The notes: generated by a model from the letters alone, not told the origin. A stretch of DNA of 64,000 nucleotides from Megaleporinus macrocephalus (GCA_021613375.1 CM038710.1:26796763-26860762); one strand, 5' to 3'; shown: positions 11,848 to 24,681, counted from the first letter of the stretch. Made by a program: numbers and translations.

Positions 11848-12118
11848 CACTATTTGCACACAGCAGAATTCAACCTCCGCATTTAACCCATCCGTGCTGT
11901 AAAACACCCACATATACACACACACTAGTGAGCATACACACTGGGGAGCAGTGAGCACCCTTTTCGGCATGGTCGGCAGTCCTATCCATGGGGCCCAGGA
12001 AGCAGTAGGGGTTATGTACCACGCTCAAGGCATTTCAGTTGTGTGCTGTTGGCCCAGAGGATCGAATCCATGACCTACTGGTCACAGGACCGGTTCCCTG
12101 ACCTTCAACCCACGACTG
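11848..12118 (-). repeat. tRNA-like SINE, copy 1 (minus orientation)
   Basis: Read on the minus strand, the unit has a degenerate RNA polymerase III B box (GGATTCGATCC), then TTGAGCGTGGTACATAACCC and a tail ending in GATGGGTTAAATGCGGAGGT. The same family recurs at 26,811 and 35,655 in the same orientation. The layout resembles teleost V-SINE/AFC-type SINEs, but the family name is from memory and not tested. Confidence 0.75.
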
Positions 12119-12701
12119 AAATAATAAAATAATAACATCTGCTCAGAAATGACATACAAAACAAAGCCGGCTACAAACACATTACCAAAATGCTAGTAGC
12201 TGAACGTTACAGCTACAACAAAATAGCTCACCACCATTGTAGCCACTTCTGTTCTTAACACGTTTACATATTTGTTACCTTAAGTTCTCTTTGAAGGTTG
12301 GGAATGTTTGGTCCACAATAGCAAAACTGCCATCATCACGCATAGCACTTCTGTAGACATGAACAGCTTCTTTTGGCACTTCTCCTCAACAACATATGAA
12401 CAAAGTTGTGGATGATTACTGAGGGGCATCAAATGTGTAGTGTTGCCAGTCGCTTGAACTAGATACCAGTGAACATTAACTGAACACTCATCCTGGCATC
12501 AGTGGCCATGCTGAAGAAAGAGCCTCTAAACTGAGAATATCAACGGCATATTACTAGCATTTGCTCGTGTGACTGGGTAGTAAATCGCTGCGTGACATGA
12601 TAGTAGCTAAAAAAGCATAATTAATTTAAAACTGCATTATAGACAATGGAGATCTGTTCATGTTATGTGGAGGAGCTTCGTAGCCCTTTTGCGAGTGGAT
12701 G

Positions 12702-12950
12702 AATTTCGTGGCTGTCCAATGAAAAACGTGTATCTCCATTTTTGTCAATTTTTAGTTTTTTATATCCTTTAAATATGGTTGTTTACATTGTGTGAAAATT
12801 TTATACTGAATGCACCAACAGAAATGCTCCAAAATAGCTTGGAAAAAATTCTGGTTCTATTGGCTTACATTGAAAGTAAAGTATGTTTTTGGTCTCTCCT
12901 GTAAAGCTGCAATTTTGGAGAGACTTGTTTTTCATTGGACAGCGACGATT
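12702..12950. mobile_element. Short MITE with about 30-bp inverted ends
   Basis: The left end contains GCTGTCCAATGAAAAACGTG and the right end, reverse-complemented, reads GCTGTCCAATGAAAAACAAG. The arms continue for about 10 further matching bases. The interior is AT-rich with no coding sequence. I cannot settle the superfamily, as no clear target duplication is visible. Confidence 0.75.
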
Positions 12951-13196
12951 TAATACTTTCGTACATTGAAAAAATATTAAAAGAGAATTAGTGACAGAAT
13001 ACCACAGGATTCACTATTGCCAGCATACTGCTAGTGCAATGTTGCTATTCTATTAACCTACTGCATAATCGAGCTGGACCCGTTTGAGCCTATGCTTGTG
13101 ATACTAATACAGACAGACGTATGACGTAGTCTGAAAAACTCTTTCTCTCTTGACTCTGTAATACTAATTAAATGTCTGACGTGTCAGGTCAGGTAA

Positions 13197-15227
13197 TGCT
13201 GACCATACACTAGGAAACTTTTAAAAGACTCTGAAAAGACGTTTAATAGACTTAATTCTGACGCCCTCTCTCGTCTAAAGACTAGTCACAGACTTTTAGT
13301 CACAGACTAGTCACAGGCTATGATTTTGCAAAGACTGGGGATCTTTCAGAGTCATTTTTTTCAAGACTGTTTCCCATTTATATGATTGAAGCTAGCAGTA
13401 TTCAGCTGAAATGTACGGTTCACTGGTAGGCTAACTGTAACTGTAGCCCTGTTCGGCAGTGTTTTAGCATAGCATACTCAGCGGGGATTTCGAGGGTTTT
13501 ATCGATTTCTGTTAACCTTTTTTCCTTTTTCACTCTGTCGTGGTATAAATGGGAAGACACGTGAAAGAGGCACTTTTTCTCACTCCACAGCTCCACCAGT
13601 TTCTCCTCCTTTTGTAAAGTCCAGGAGAACAGCAATTTCTGAACCCAAGCAGGCAAGGGCATAGGAGCGGGTTTGAGGCTGGGGGGGGCACATTTGCTAA
13701 TATGAATCAAAGCCCACCCTATCCCCAAAATATTACCTATTAGCTGATTCCTCTGTAGGTAAGGTAGTAAATCACTGTATGTATAGTGAGGTAGAGCAAG
13801 ATTTGTAGAATTACAGTAAATTGCAAATAAATAAACAAAATACATTATCTGTACATCTGTTTATTATTAGATAAATCCAGTTAAAGGTCATTTTAAAAAA
13901 CTAAACAAGATACTCCACATTACATGGTACTGTTGTCAGAAAACAGTATAAACAGTAAACAGACCACCTGCAGCATTAGCCTGCTAAATGAACATAAACA
14001 TAAAAAAGTCAGATAGTCACGCCTAGCTAACAATAACAGAATAAAGAGTGATCAGAAATATGGACTGCTGATAATGACTGTAATGTGTTGGTTTTGAGTG
14101 ATAAAGTACAAAAATATTGCTTTATAAAACTTACTAGACACACAACACCAGTCAGATAAAACACTGACACCGTGTGTGCGCGCAATGCGAAAAGGGAAGC
14201 TGGATCGTACCATTTTGCAAGGCGGAGGGGCTGCTGTCTTTTCGTTGTAAAAATAATTGGTTTAACCATATACTCTCTATGGTTTAAACATTTCCAGCTT
14301 GTCAGAGACAAATTAAAATTAAAAGAACTTTTTACCATAATCTTTAGGGGTGCTGGGACTCAATTTAAATCTAAACTAGGGCTAGCTACGCCCCTAGTCT
14401 GCAGTTTGGGACGTGGTCAGAGAGTAATGTCAGCTAACCCAAACCCTCCTCGTCTGTTACCATAACAACACATTATACAAAAGCCGTTTTATTGTAGTAT
14501 ATTTTCTTATTCACTGCTCTCGTCACTGAACTCGAGTTTAAAGCTGGCGTGAGCTACCCAACGCTCCAACGAGGCGGTCAGTGAATCTGCCGACAGCGGG
14601 ATATTTCTGAACAGACATCTCAACACAAACCTTAACAAAGTTAAAGACCACCTAACAACCAGAGTCTGTTGCTAACAACAAACACAGCGCGTGAATTGCG
14701 ACGGCTGCCAAAAACGCGCTTTCAAAATAAAGTGTTTTTAAACAGTTTCCGCTTTTTCTGTGGTTTATTTTTTTTGGGTGGGACAAATCTATCTGTTTCT
14801 GAAATTGGGTGGTACACGCCCCCCTCCTCCTCCTCTCCATTTCTAACTTCTGTACCCGCCAGGCATTCCTGTGCGCTCGCGCGCCATGCTGGAGGAGCTG
14901 CACGCGGGGGCGCATTTCTTGCGGCTTCCCGTGTGGCGGTGAAAAGAGCTCCTATTGGTTGTCGGCAATGTTCACGTGACTATTTGCGTGAGCCAAGACT
15001 TCAGACTTAATATATATTTAGGATAATATTAAACACGGTTGAGTTTATCGGAACGCTCGGACAAGAAAAAGACTGACTTAAACCGGCAGTCTTGACCACC
15101 TCACACTAAACGATCGATAACTCGAGCGCGACTCAACTCCAACATACTTCTCATGATTTTTGTCCGACACTGGAAATTTGTTTGCGACTGTAAAATCGCT
15201 TGGAAATCGTTTGGTGTAAGGTCAGCA
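13197..15227 (-). mobile_element. PIF/Harbinger-like DNA transposon relic (2.03 kb)
   Basis: The left end is TGCTGACCATACACTA and the right end, reverse-complemented, is TGCTGACCTTACACCA. Both ends are flanked by TAA (13194-13196 and 15228-15230), a 3-bp target duplication typical of PIF/Harbinger elements. The right interior (about 14,540-15,000) is CpG-rich, as a promoter for a minus-strand gene would be. A MADF-domain relic sits near the left end on the minus strand. I did not recognise a DDE transposase, so that gene is either deleted or decayed beyond reading. Confidence 0.75.
13474..13626 (-). pseudogene. MADF (Myb/SANT-like) domain relic of the transposon
   Basis: The minus-strand translation contains LQKEEKLVELWSEKKCLFHV followed by SSHLYHDRVKKEKRLTEI and then EIPAE. 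This is the pattern of a MADF domain: acidic residues with a conserved L-x-E-L, C-L-F/Y-x-V-S, a Y-x-D-R-x-K-K-E box, and I-x-x-x-L-x-I-P. MADF domains bind DNA. PIF/Harbinger elements carry a second gene for a Myb/SANT-like partner of the transposase, which fits here. The frame is open from 13,845 to 13,420, but residues on either side of the domain are not convincing, so I read it as a decayed exon. Confidence 0.65.
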
Positions 15228-15230
15228 TAA

Positions 15231-15747
15231 GATGTGTCATCACTATTCTCAGACGTGCGATGATTCACAGAAAAATCGAATTCACGCCATTTCCCCTCCT
15301 GCCCTACCCCCGAAATCTACCTGCCTCCTGAGTTTTACACTGAGGCTATGATGTTAATGCAGCTGAAGAGTAATCGTATATCGCCCAAGATCTTTTTGGG
15401 CAGCAGACTATTATATTAGCCTCGCAGCTTTACTGCAACACGTACAAACCTCGGCCAGTCTACTGCTTTTTTTTTTAGCTCGGGGGGAAAAACATTGTGA
15501 AAGCTGCAGATGTGCTCTCTGCTAATTCCTCCTATAAAAGTTAATATCGCGCACATCTTGCTAGAATGGATTGAACTCCTGGTAGCTTTCAGGCCCCGGC
15601 GGCGCGTCTATCTCTGCGCTAGACAGCTGTGCAGAATGAGCTCGGAGGCTCCCTCTCGCCAGCCTCCCAGAACAAAGCTGGGAACCATTAATGGAGGAAT
15701 TCAGAGGCCCTGAAATCACACTTCTCATCACTCAGAGAAAGAGAGAA

Positions 15748-15812
<65 letters not shown>

Positions 15813-16664
15813 GGAGAGAGAAAAGAACAGACAGCGGAAGAAGAAGAAGGAGAAGGTGTTTATTTTTCAGCGTTGGAAGCTGCGGCCCAGCTGTTTGGCA
15901 GCGGCTGGCCAAGGTTTGAATAGGGACGCCCAGAGGAGCATTACAGCCACCGCCACCATCAGCCAGCGAGTGAAGTCAGGTCGCCGCCTGAGCGCTTCAG
16001 AGCCAAGCTCGGCTGCCAGAAAGTGATGGTATGACATGCATCCCCTGAATTCGCTGGGCTAGGAGAGACGTAATGTGCGCGCGACAAAGAGGCATTGTTA
16101 GTAGCGTATGATGTATTAGTAGTATTTGGAGCGCTCACCGGTGCGTTTAGCAGCAACAAGCAATCATTCAATTTGCTGCAGCCCTGGCAAAAACCTTCAG
16201 AAGGTTCCAGCTCTGGACGCCCCTCGAGGGCCCCGGAAGTGCTGCGGACCAATACCAGGCAAGAGGCCTGTCCCAAAGTCAACACTTGCGGTTTGTGGTT
16301 TTGCTGGAGCGCACACGAACGTGATGTAATTCCAGATTTATGAAAAGTATGCAGGCATTTGTTAAGTCTTGTACGTGTGTGTGGATTTGTGGATGTGAAC
16401 TTGCCAAATGAGCCTAAAAAATTGCTTGGATGCGGTGTTTAGTGAAAGAGTGTACTCAGTGTCACTGTGCACACCATGCTTTTGCACGTTTGAGAAATGA
16501 GACACACTTGTGCCGTTCCTCCAGTGGGAACCGTAGAGTGCAGGTACAGTACATTTGCAAATCTGTGATCATGCGTTTTCCACTTATAAGCGACCCAGAC
16601 TTGTGGAACCGTCCTATAGACTCGAGCCACTAGGGGGCCCTGCAAGCAGTTATGAGAAAATTCT
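15231..16664. other. Gene-free stretch with candidate conserved DNA
   Basis: No gene seen. The part from about 15,590 to 15,720 (containing the palindrome CCATTAATGG) and the part from about 15,860 to 16,030 are repeat-poor and could be conserved elements. They flank a compound (TG)n(AG)n microsatellite. The rest is unremarkable. Confidence 0.35.
15751..15813. repeat. (TG)21(AG)n compound microsatellite
   Basis: Uninterrupted TG from 15,751, then AG repeats to about 15,813. Frames read through it on either strand are artefacts. Confidence 0.95.
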
Positions 16665-16892
16665 AACGGCTGTTTTGACTCATTCCTCCCACACGTCCAA
16701 AGACATGCATTCAGGTTGATTGGTCACTCTAAATTGCCCGTAGGTGTGAGTAAATGTTGGCCATGCGATGGACTGGCGAACTGTCCATGGTCTACACCGC
16801 CTTCGCCCAATGACGCTGGGATTGGCTCCAGCCCCCCCCCGTGACCCCGACTAGCGGGATAAAGCGGCAGCTAATGGATGGATGGATGGATG
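16665..16892 (+). mobile_element. L2-clade LINE, 3' end with (ATGG)n tail
   Basis: The segment has the sequence blocks CCAAAGACATGCAT, GGTTGATTGGTCACTCTAAA, TTGCCCGTAGGTGTGA, CGATGGACTGGCGA and GGGATTGGCTCCAGCCC. It ends in a short ATGG repeat. This is the widespread 3' end of fish L2/Maui-type LINEs, truncated at the 5' side. There is no coding sequence left. Confidence 0.85.
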
Positions 16893-18159
16893 TATTGACT
16901 CAACGGTGGTCATGATGCTCTACACGTGTTTACTTGAAGTCCACGTCATGGTCACATGGTTGCAGTTTGAGTCAGACGACTACTGTTAAAGAAACTTAAG
17001 ATAACAGCTTCGAAATCATTTAGAGGGTACTTCTATTAGCAAGAATGCCATCACTAGAACACCTCGGAGCGCCTGCTATAGCACTGTGTAACTCTAAAGG
17101 AGCATGTGCGAGACGAGAACCATACGCCACCACGTCACACATGGACAAATAAGGGGGTCTTCAGCTAGCTATGACAAGAAGCTACCCCGGTATTCCCAGC
17201 GTGGACATCATGGCGGAGGTTTGCAAAGAGACCAAAGATGACATTGTCGGAGGAAGAGTGGAAGAGAAAGAGAGAAAGCGACTGAGCAAAAGTAAATCTT
17301 AGACTGGCTTTTACTGATTGAGGAGAGCTAAAAGAGACGCAAAGGATGCAAGAACTGGCTAAACAGTTTGACCAGTCATTGTCAATCTCAAGCCAAATAA
17401 GCACTGACAGTGCAACCTTAGCTAGCCTGTAATAAATAACATTGTCTGGCATATAAACATATATATTTACAAAAAATATAGCATCAACAGCATTGCATTG
17501 GACTACACATTCAATGCCTTAGCAACCTGCATATTTTACTGAATCTGTTTTACTGTTTTTTTTATTTGTCTATTTATTTTTGGTAAGTTAGTGCTTATCA
17601 CATTTGTGTAAAATCTTACATGACGTTGTTTTTTGCTGGTTCCATCAACAAATGCTTCAAAAGTACAGCTGTTCCTAACAGGGGGCTTGAAGTGAGATTT
17701 GTATTTAAAACAGTGGTGTTAAAGTCACTTTGTGATCGTATGAAGAGCCCAAGAGCCAAAAACACAAATTCTTATATACTACTGCTTTAAAAGCAAAACA
17801 TATCCAGAACTGCTGTCTGGGAATCTTAACCCCAAACCAAATGCAGAGCAGAAGCAAATCAGAACTGTTTGTGTATACCATTAACACTACATTTGCATGA
17901 GACTATGTGACCAAAGCTTTCTGCCTACTTTCATGGGGCTGGTTGTACGATGGGAAACAGACACGGTTATTTGACCAGGGTACGGACAGCTCTGGGTCTG
18001 GATTTGTAACTGCTGTGCTGTCCCAAAATGCCCTGGTAGAAACACACCAGAGACTGAAGAGAACATGAATACTCAAAAGTGTGAACATACATGCAGAAAT
18101 CCTTCGTGGGGGCAGATTTTTTTTCCAGAAGCTAAATGTAACCCTGGTCATGTAGGAAC
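16893..18159. other. Gene-free stretch with one old coding repeat fragment
   Basis: No gene. The part around 17,205-17,360 shares GACTGGCTTTTACTG and GATGCAAGAA blocks with 30,755-30,815 and looks like a decayed transposon fragment. The rest is AT-rich with nothing recognised. Confidence 0.5.
17300..17360. repeat. Dispersed repeat fragment, copy 1
   Basis: GACTGGCTTTTACTG, then GAGAGCTAAAAGAGA and GGATGCAAGAA. It is clearly the same sequence as at 30,755-30,815, with a few differences. In one frame it gives short runs like those in decayed fish DNA transposon genes, but I cannot name the family. Confidence 0.6.
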
Positions 18160-18672
18160 AAAGGTATCAAAAGTATTCACATTCATTACTCAGGTAGAAG
18201 TATAGATACTAGGGTTTAAAAATACTTCTATAGAAGTTGAAGAATCAACTCAAGTAAAAGTGTAAAAGTACTGCTTTCAGAACTGCTTAAAGTATAAAAG
18301 TAAAAGTAATGTTGGGAAAAATGGCATAAAGAACAATAGCTTAGGTCGCACCACAGGGGCCTATAGTGCACTAGCCCACCACCCCCCAATATAACATTTT
18401 TCTATTCTTCTAAAAGCCGTAATGACTATACATAATGACTTCAGTACAATGCATATATATTAAAGAACCATATATGTGTACTACTAGGCATTAACATGTG
18501 TTTTATGTTATTAATAACCTTTACTGGAATGTAAACGTACATGAATGAAAACAAGCTGATATGAAACAGGAGTAACTAGGCTATTTTTAAAATGTAAGGA
18601 GTAGAAATTACAGATAATAGCATGAAACTGTAAGGAGTAGAAGTAAAAAGTTTTGAAAAATGTCTGTGTAGG
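18160..18672. mobile_element. Tol2-like hAT element fragment
   Basis: The left part has GTATTCACATTCATTACTCA, AGAAGTATAGATACTAGG, AAAATACTTCTATAGAAGTT, CAACTCAAGTAAAAGTGTAA and AAAGTATAAAAGTAAAAGTA. This pattern of short ACTTAAGTA/AAGTA subterminal motifs is typical of hAT elements related to Tol2 in fish. The right part near 18,590-18,670 has GTAAGGAGTAGAAGTAAAAA, as found near the opposite end. No transposase is left. Both boundaries are approximate. Confidence 0.65.
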
Positions 18673-21600
18673 AAAGTTGAAATGAAACAGTAGCTCCCAC
18701 TCTAGCATTAATAACCAGCCAATAAACAAGGCAGATTTGTAATTCTTTGGAAAAAAACAGCTGAAACTCTCACTCCAAAATTAGCGTCCCTAGCTAATTA
18801 GAACAGTAGAGTAAAGCTGGTGGTTTAGGTGTAACCACCAATATCACCGCACACCACAAAACAGATTCCCCATCATCACCCCAACACAGGTCACTGAACT
18901 TCACTCCTTCAGATTTAAGTTCTTAAAACAGAAATGAACACCTGCACTGATGCACAAACCTGTTAGTCTGCTGGTTATGCTAGAGGCTAACAGCTTAACA
19001 CATGAGCCTTTAGCCATGCTAGTACTGTGGTAAGTGTTTGTGAGGTTTGAACTGATGGAAAACGTTCCGGTTTTTCAGAAACCCCTATTTTGTTTTGCTT
19101 CATTTCAATCATTCTAATGAATTTGACAAACAAAAGCAGAGAAATTGCTGCGTTTTATTTCATTGTGAATGACCCTTCAAGTCCATGGTCATTTGGAAGG
19201 ATTTCAAACATACCCGCCGGGCTAATTACAGGACGAAGTCTCGGACAATCTGCGAACGATCATGCTCGTGTACACAACCCAGCTATTTGTTGTCTTCTGC
19301 GAAGTTGGAAATGGCCATTTCCTTCAAAAGACACCAGCTAAACGACGGAACGTCACCTCACATCACTTTGTTATAGGCAGGGCTAAATATTTTGGTGCGC
19401 GTAGATACACAAGCAAGGCACGGGAACGTGGGGCCCGCGCAGCACGAGCATGATTACACTGACTGACGTTGTTTACTTTGATTTCCTCTCGCATCATTTA
19501 TTTTGCTGCGCTGGTAAACCAAACCGTTATTTACATTTCGGCTCCAGTGATTGTGGAGCGCGGGCCAAGACCAAGGCTTCTCGTAATGCTTACACAGAAC
19601 TCACTCAGCTCCTCTGGAGCTGCTTTTTCTCTTCTCCTCGCCTTCCAAGCCCAACCACATACCAGCCCTCACCCAGCCCCCACCCCCCAAATCCACAACC
19701 CTACCCCCCCACCCCAACACACACACACATACTTTTTTTTCTGAACAGTCGCCACATGGTTCCATGAAAGTGATGTACATGTGTTTATTGTGAAGATGAC
19801 AAACTGGAGTTGAATTGCGTTTTTTCCCCTCGTCTGCCTCTCCAAGGTTTATATACTAACATGCCTTCTTCCTCTTTTGTTTAAACTATAGGCTGTTTGT
19901 CCTCGCCAGCAAACACGCAACAACCTATGGAAACATATACGTCATCCGAAGCGAGGGAGAGAAAGAGAGAGAGAGAGAGAGGGAGAAGTTAAATGCTTTC
20001 ATGTGTGTTTGGGAGTGTTGCGCGAACACAATATTCTGCTAATCCAAATAAAATTACAGCATCTGATTTCACACACGCTGGATGGAGGAGGGAAAAAGTC
20101 CTGCTGTTGCTTTCTGCTATACAGCAGGGGCCCCACGCCGGGCCCCTGGTCGATCAAGAGCAAGAGGAACCGCATTCTAGCTTAGAGAAAGAGAGAGAGA
20201 GAGATGAGAAGAGGCCCCATGTTTGTAAACAGTTTGGAATTCGCTAATGCTCATGAATGGCTGATTTCTTCCCCCCTGCATCACGGCATATTGATTCTGG
20301 CACAGGGACAGTGGGCTAATGAAGAGCAGGTGCTGAAGAGACCCCAGGAGGAGTGACTGTCCACCTCACCATTTCTCCCTCTCAGCCTCCTTCTTTCAGT
20401 GTCTGCGCCTCAGCAGTTTGCACCTACAGTAACAGCAGGCCTGTAGCCCTATGTTAGCAGTCTGTTGTTGGACAGTTTCATGGACCCTGGAATGTAGTTT
20501 TGATGTGTGAGGCAAATCATCATTGGTTAAAGTCAGCCCTGTTTCTGGTGATCTGTCACAAGAAAAAGTTTAGTTTCAACCATAAACCAGTAAACAAAGG
20601 TGGCAAATAGTGAAAGTGAGTGATGGTGACTTGTTACTATACGATAGTATCATTTGAAAGATTTGTACTTTACTCAAGTATTAGTTTAGTGTTAATGTTA
20701 GGTAGTCGGAAGGGCTTGGTCTATTCTGTTTGACCTGTATTAAAATAACAGTACAAAAATGTCTCTGGGGTCTCCATCTGCTTCCTCTGACTCGATAGAA
20801 TGGAAGCTTTAGCAAAAGTTGTGCCAGGAAGACTTGAATGCTACATCATTCATTCATTTATCTCTCTCAACCAATAGCTGGCCTACAACAGTCTATAAAA
20901 TGACTGTACTTTCCTCCTTTCTTTCCACAACCACCAGTTTGGCCCTGGACCTGGACCTGGACAGAGGAGGGGGTTTATGCCAAAGACATCTTAAGTTCCA
21001 AATAATTGTCTCCTTCAAAATCCTTAATCATATCCATGATCAAAATGATTATCCTGCTGCCTCCTGAGTCGTTATGGAAGAACGTTTCCTAGAACGAACC
21101 ATGTCACAATGTCAGCACCACGTGTCCAGAACCACCTAACCTGAACTGCCTCCCCTTCCTCGTCACCGGAATACTTATGCTGTAACTCATAACTAATAAC
21201 TAATAACCCGTAACTAATAACTTATCACCTAGATGGGTAGATATACTCGTTTGTTTGTTCATGCTCCTTGCATGGTATTGTTAAATGTGGTTCCTTACCG
21301 AGCAGTGTTTCTTGTTTATATTGTGTGGATTTCCGTGTATTTTCCTTGTTTGTTTTCCCGTTATCGATTTTCTTGGTTTTCCTTTTGGTCTGGTTGCTGG
21401 TTGGATTGTCTGTTGGTTTTTTACTTGGTTTTTGGTTTTGACTATGTTTACCTCCATCATTGTGGTTCAGTTGTGGTTCAACACTAGCCTGTGTTACCTT
21501 ACCACCAATCCTTGTAAATAACACCAACTCAGCTTTTAGATCTGTGAGCGTCCTCTTAGTTCCTCTACTGTTACAGTTTTATGTTATGGGCTACAGTTTT

Positions 21601-21690
21601 AATACATTTGGGGACTGAAGACAACAACTGATTTTAAAAGTTGGAAGCATTTTTGTCCTTTGTTATACATGTCATCAGTTGCGTAGGGTC
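18673..21690. other. Gene-free stretch
   Basis: No exon recognised. The part from about 20,040 to 20,360 is repeat-poor apart from (GA)n runs at 19,965-19,985 and 20,185-20,205, and could be conserved DNA. A CpG-rich patch lies near 19,395-19,450. The frames near 19,450-19,770 and 21,230-21,530 are C- or T-biased low-complexity sequence, not genes. Confidence 0.4.
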
Positions 21691-22849
21691 TTTATTGTCA
21701 CATTTTGTGGTTTATAATGTCCCATACCTTTTCAATGGGAGACAGGTGCGGACTTCAGACAGTAGAAAAAAATGAATCCAAAAAAGTACACACTTTATTT
21801 ATAGTCAACATATTTGCCACGCAGGCCTTAATCAGGGTTAAAAGAAATAACGAATTCTGGAGTCATGCGGACACGTGCAGAATGTGGTTTATAAAAGATG
21901 TCTAATGCTGGGATTTGACAACACAATATTCTTTGTCTTTCACTATGGTCACTATTTTAGATCATCATGCCATAGATTCTTGCTGTTTCTTGGTCGGGAG
22001 GCTGGCAGCATTACGTGTTTGATGCTGACCACTCATAGTAGAAGGATCAACTGTCAATTATGGCTACAGAAAGAAAACAACAACTGTGGACCCATTTCTG
22101 GTCCTTCTAGAGAGAACAGTATTGTGTCTATTATTCAAAGAGAACTTGAGGTAACGAATGTGTTCACATGTCAAGAACAAGATCACTTTTACCGAAGTGG
22201 TTTATATGCACTAAGCTATTATTTTGCTTTGATTAGCATCAGACAATGGCATCATTGTATTTCTGTTTATGAGCGAATGTTATTGTTAATCAGTGGCTTG
22301 TTGTTTCATCTGACAGCTGTAAATGTTTACATGTCGCACCAGAAAGCATGCTGTCCTTCTATTGGTTGCCCAATATGAACACGTCATAGTGTATCAAAGT
22401 AGGTGAAAAATACAAAATAATTCTCTACATGCTAGACTCTTTGTCATAATGTCATCATCACAACGCTGTTCTTTGATTATGTCACACTACACAGACGGTT
22501 ACTCAAGCTGTTTGAAGGGTTAAAGGTTACAAGCATTCAATTGTGTGTTTTGCAGAACCATGGAAATACCCAAAACTCTTGTAACATTGTTCCTGAACTG
22601 TTGCAACATTTGTGATTCTAGGCCCATCCATGCTCATATAGGACTAGACCTTTCCTAGAATGTTGGTCTTAAGTCGCCAGCTTCAGAATGAGCATATATT
22701 TACAAAAAATAATAGTAAAAGATATAATATTAATATGTAGAGCTTCCGCTTGTTTGTTGTAAGACTCTTAGTCTGAAACATTCCACAATTATTAATTATC
22801 AACAAAATATGAAGAAATAACAGTTGTGACGGTATGTCCATGTATCATG
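21691..22849. other. Probable old transposon-derived DNA
   Basis: A block near 21,725-21,760 (TTTTCAATGGGAGACAGGTG) and one at 21,858-21,895 (GTCATGCGGACACGTGCAGA) look like fish interspersed repeats that I have seen but cannot name. The frame from 21,875 to 22,378 is open by chance as far as I can tell; its residues match no family I know. Confidence 0.35.
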
Positions 22850-23430
22850 TAGCAGAGGTTGTCAGGTGAAAAAGCTTGTCCAATTTGTATCTCAAGAGGC
22901 AATGGTGAGATGCTGTACCATCGAGTCTGCCATCAGTCAAACCTAAGAAGAAGTAACACTGCTCGATGGCTTATACTTACCTCTTGTCAATCCCGTTGAA
23001 GGTCCTTCTCCCAGCTCAATCATTTAAAGACAGCTATCCATTGAAAGAAAGAGTAAATGTAACGATGACTGAAGCTCTTGCTCAAGTGACCGTTATCACC
23101 ACCACCACTGCCTACTCTCAGAGAGAATCCGTGTTGGGTATCGATTCATCCTTGCAGATCACCTACACCCATACATGCTGATTATCTTCTCTGGAGGCGG
23201 ATGGGACCTTCCAGCAAGATGTCCAGCAAGTACCTAGAAGTGACTTCCAGGTACTACCCTAGCCCCCTAATTCCCCAGACTTGAACCCAATTGAGCATAT
23301 GTGGGACCACCTGGATCGTGGTGTTCACTCTGTGGATCTTCCCCCATTCCCCCTTCAGCAGCTGCTCCACGTGTCCTCCAGCAGATTTGAGATGCACTGT
23401 AGTCAACATGGCTTCAGATAACTGTGAGAA
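22850..23430 (+). pseudogene. Decayed Tc1/mariner transposase
   Basis: Near 23,158-23,195 the + strand reads ADHLHPYMLIIFSGG, followed in another frame by TFQQD (23,209-23,223). From 23,276 it reads SPDLNPIEHMWDHLDRGV. These are the DDE-domain blocks of Tc1-family transposases (the NAPCH region and the PDLNPIE motif). At 23,261-23,263 TAG stands where the family usually has tryptophan before P-P-N-S-P-D. Several frameshifts and stops make it inactive. No clear terminal inverted repeats were found, so the limits are approximate. Confidence 0.85.
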
Positions 23431-24681
23431 ATTTCAGGTCGGTCTAGCTTCCTCTGGACGTTAGATGGTGGTCATAAGGCTGTGACTCGACTGCTCTTTT
23501 AAATACGGTTTACAAACCACTGCTTTCTGGTTTGAAATGCATTTCCTATGCTGCCCTACTTTGTTTAGAATTGAGGTTTATACATTTGTAAGAGAAAAAC
23601 ATGCTTTTTCATTTTTGTTTAGACCATTTTTACCATATGCTGAAAATTTTAAGCACTTGAGTTTCTGCATGTTTTATTATTACTTGTCACATACAATCAG
23701 AAGTGTGGAATGAAACGCCCCAACAATGCTAACTCGTCTTTGTGAAAAGACCCGTGTCGTCAGTATCGTCCTATGTATGCATACAAAATGTGCTTTATTA
23801 AAAAAATCTTCTGATGTTATCTAGTATTACTTAGTAGTATTTACTGTTTTTTGTGACTTGTGGTCGTTTTAGGCCCTATGATTAATCCTCATATGAAATG
23901 AGCTGTTTTTACTTTAATGGTACAATCATGTATATTGTGATGAGCTTAGCTCTGATTGGCTGGTTTAGAAGCAAGCTTTCAAAACAGACACACACAGGAA
24001 AATAAAACAAAACTTCAACATTTAAGTAAACTGAAGTTGTAACTCACTATAAAACTTTCAGTTTAAAATGATCTTCTCGAATAGTCAACTAGTGATACAA
24101 TCACACAGCATGGCTGCTACTTACAGGTTCCTGTTGGGGTTGTGAGGCTTATAAAGCTGGAGCTGCGCTCTCTTTAGTCTCTTCAGAGTGAAACGCTGAG
24201 TGAAGCTGCTCGATACTGTCCAGAGTGAAACATGCAGAGCAAACGAACAAGGCGTTCAGGATCTTGTTAAAGATGTGGGAGTTGAATTTGGCTTCCTGTT
24301 TGCCAGCTTGTTTTCGAATTTTCTGTTCCAATTTAAATGGTGCTGAAGCTGTACTCTGAAGCCTAAATCAAAGGGGGAATGGAACCTTTGACTGAGGTGC
24401 TGGCGAAAAGGAAGCTCATTTGAGCCTCATCAGCCACGCCCTTTGACAGTTGATTGGAAAGGGTATTAAAAAAAGTGACAACTTCACCTTCACAGCCTCG
24501 AAAGTACATTTCTGCATGTAAAATCCATCACTGCTGCTGCTCCTTTGTCATTCTTCCCTACTGAGATAAAACTTGAACTGCCATTTGTAAAATTTGGGGA
24601 CTTCATGTTGTGTGGAATCAAGATTGTTGTTTTGAAAGTGGCCTTTTTACCAACCTACTTTGTAAATGTGTGATTTGTATG
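23431..24681. other. Gene-free stretch
   Basis: Unique-looking AT-rich DNA leading into the minisatellite. No gene, RNA or repeat recognised with confidence. Confidence 0.5.

Noticed and set aside
15691..16026. 111-codon frame with CVCVCV and REREREK runs
   Set aside because: Translation of the (TG)n(AG)n microsatellite and its flank.
21875..22378. 167-codon open frame
   Set aside because: No domain recognised, AT-rich, in a region with transposon marks; most likely chance or a decayed repeat.
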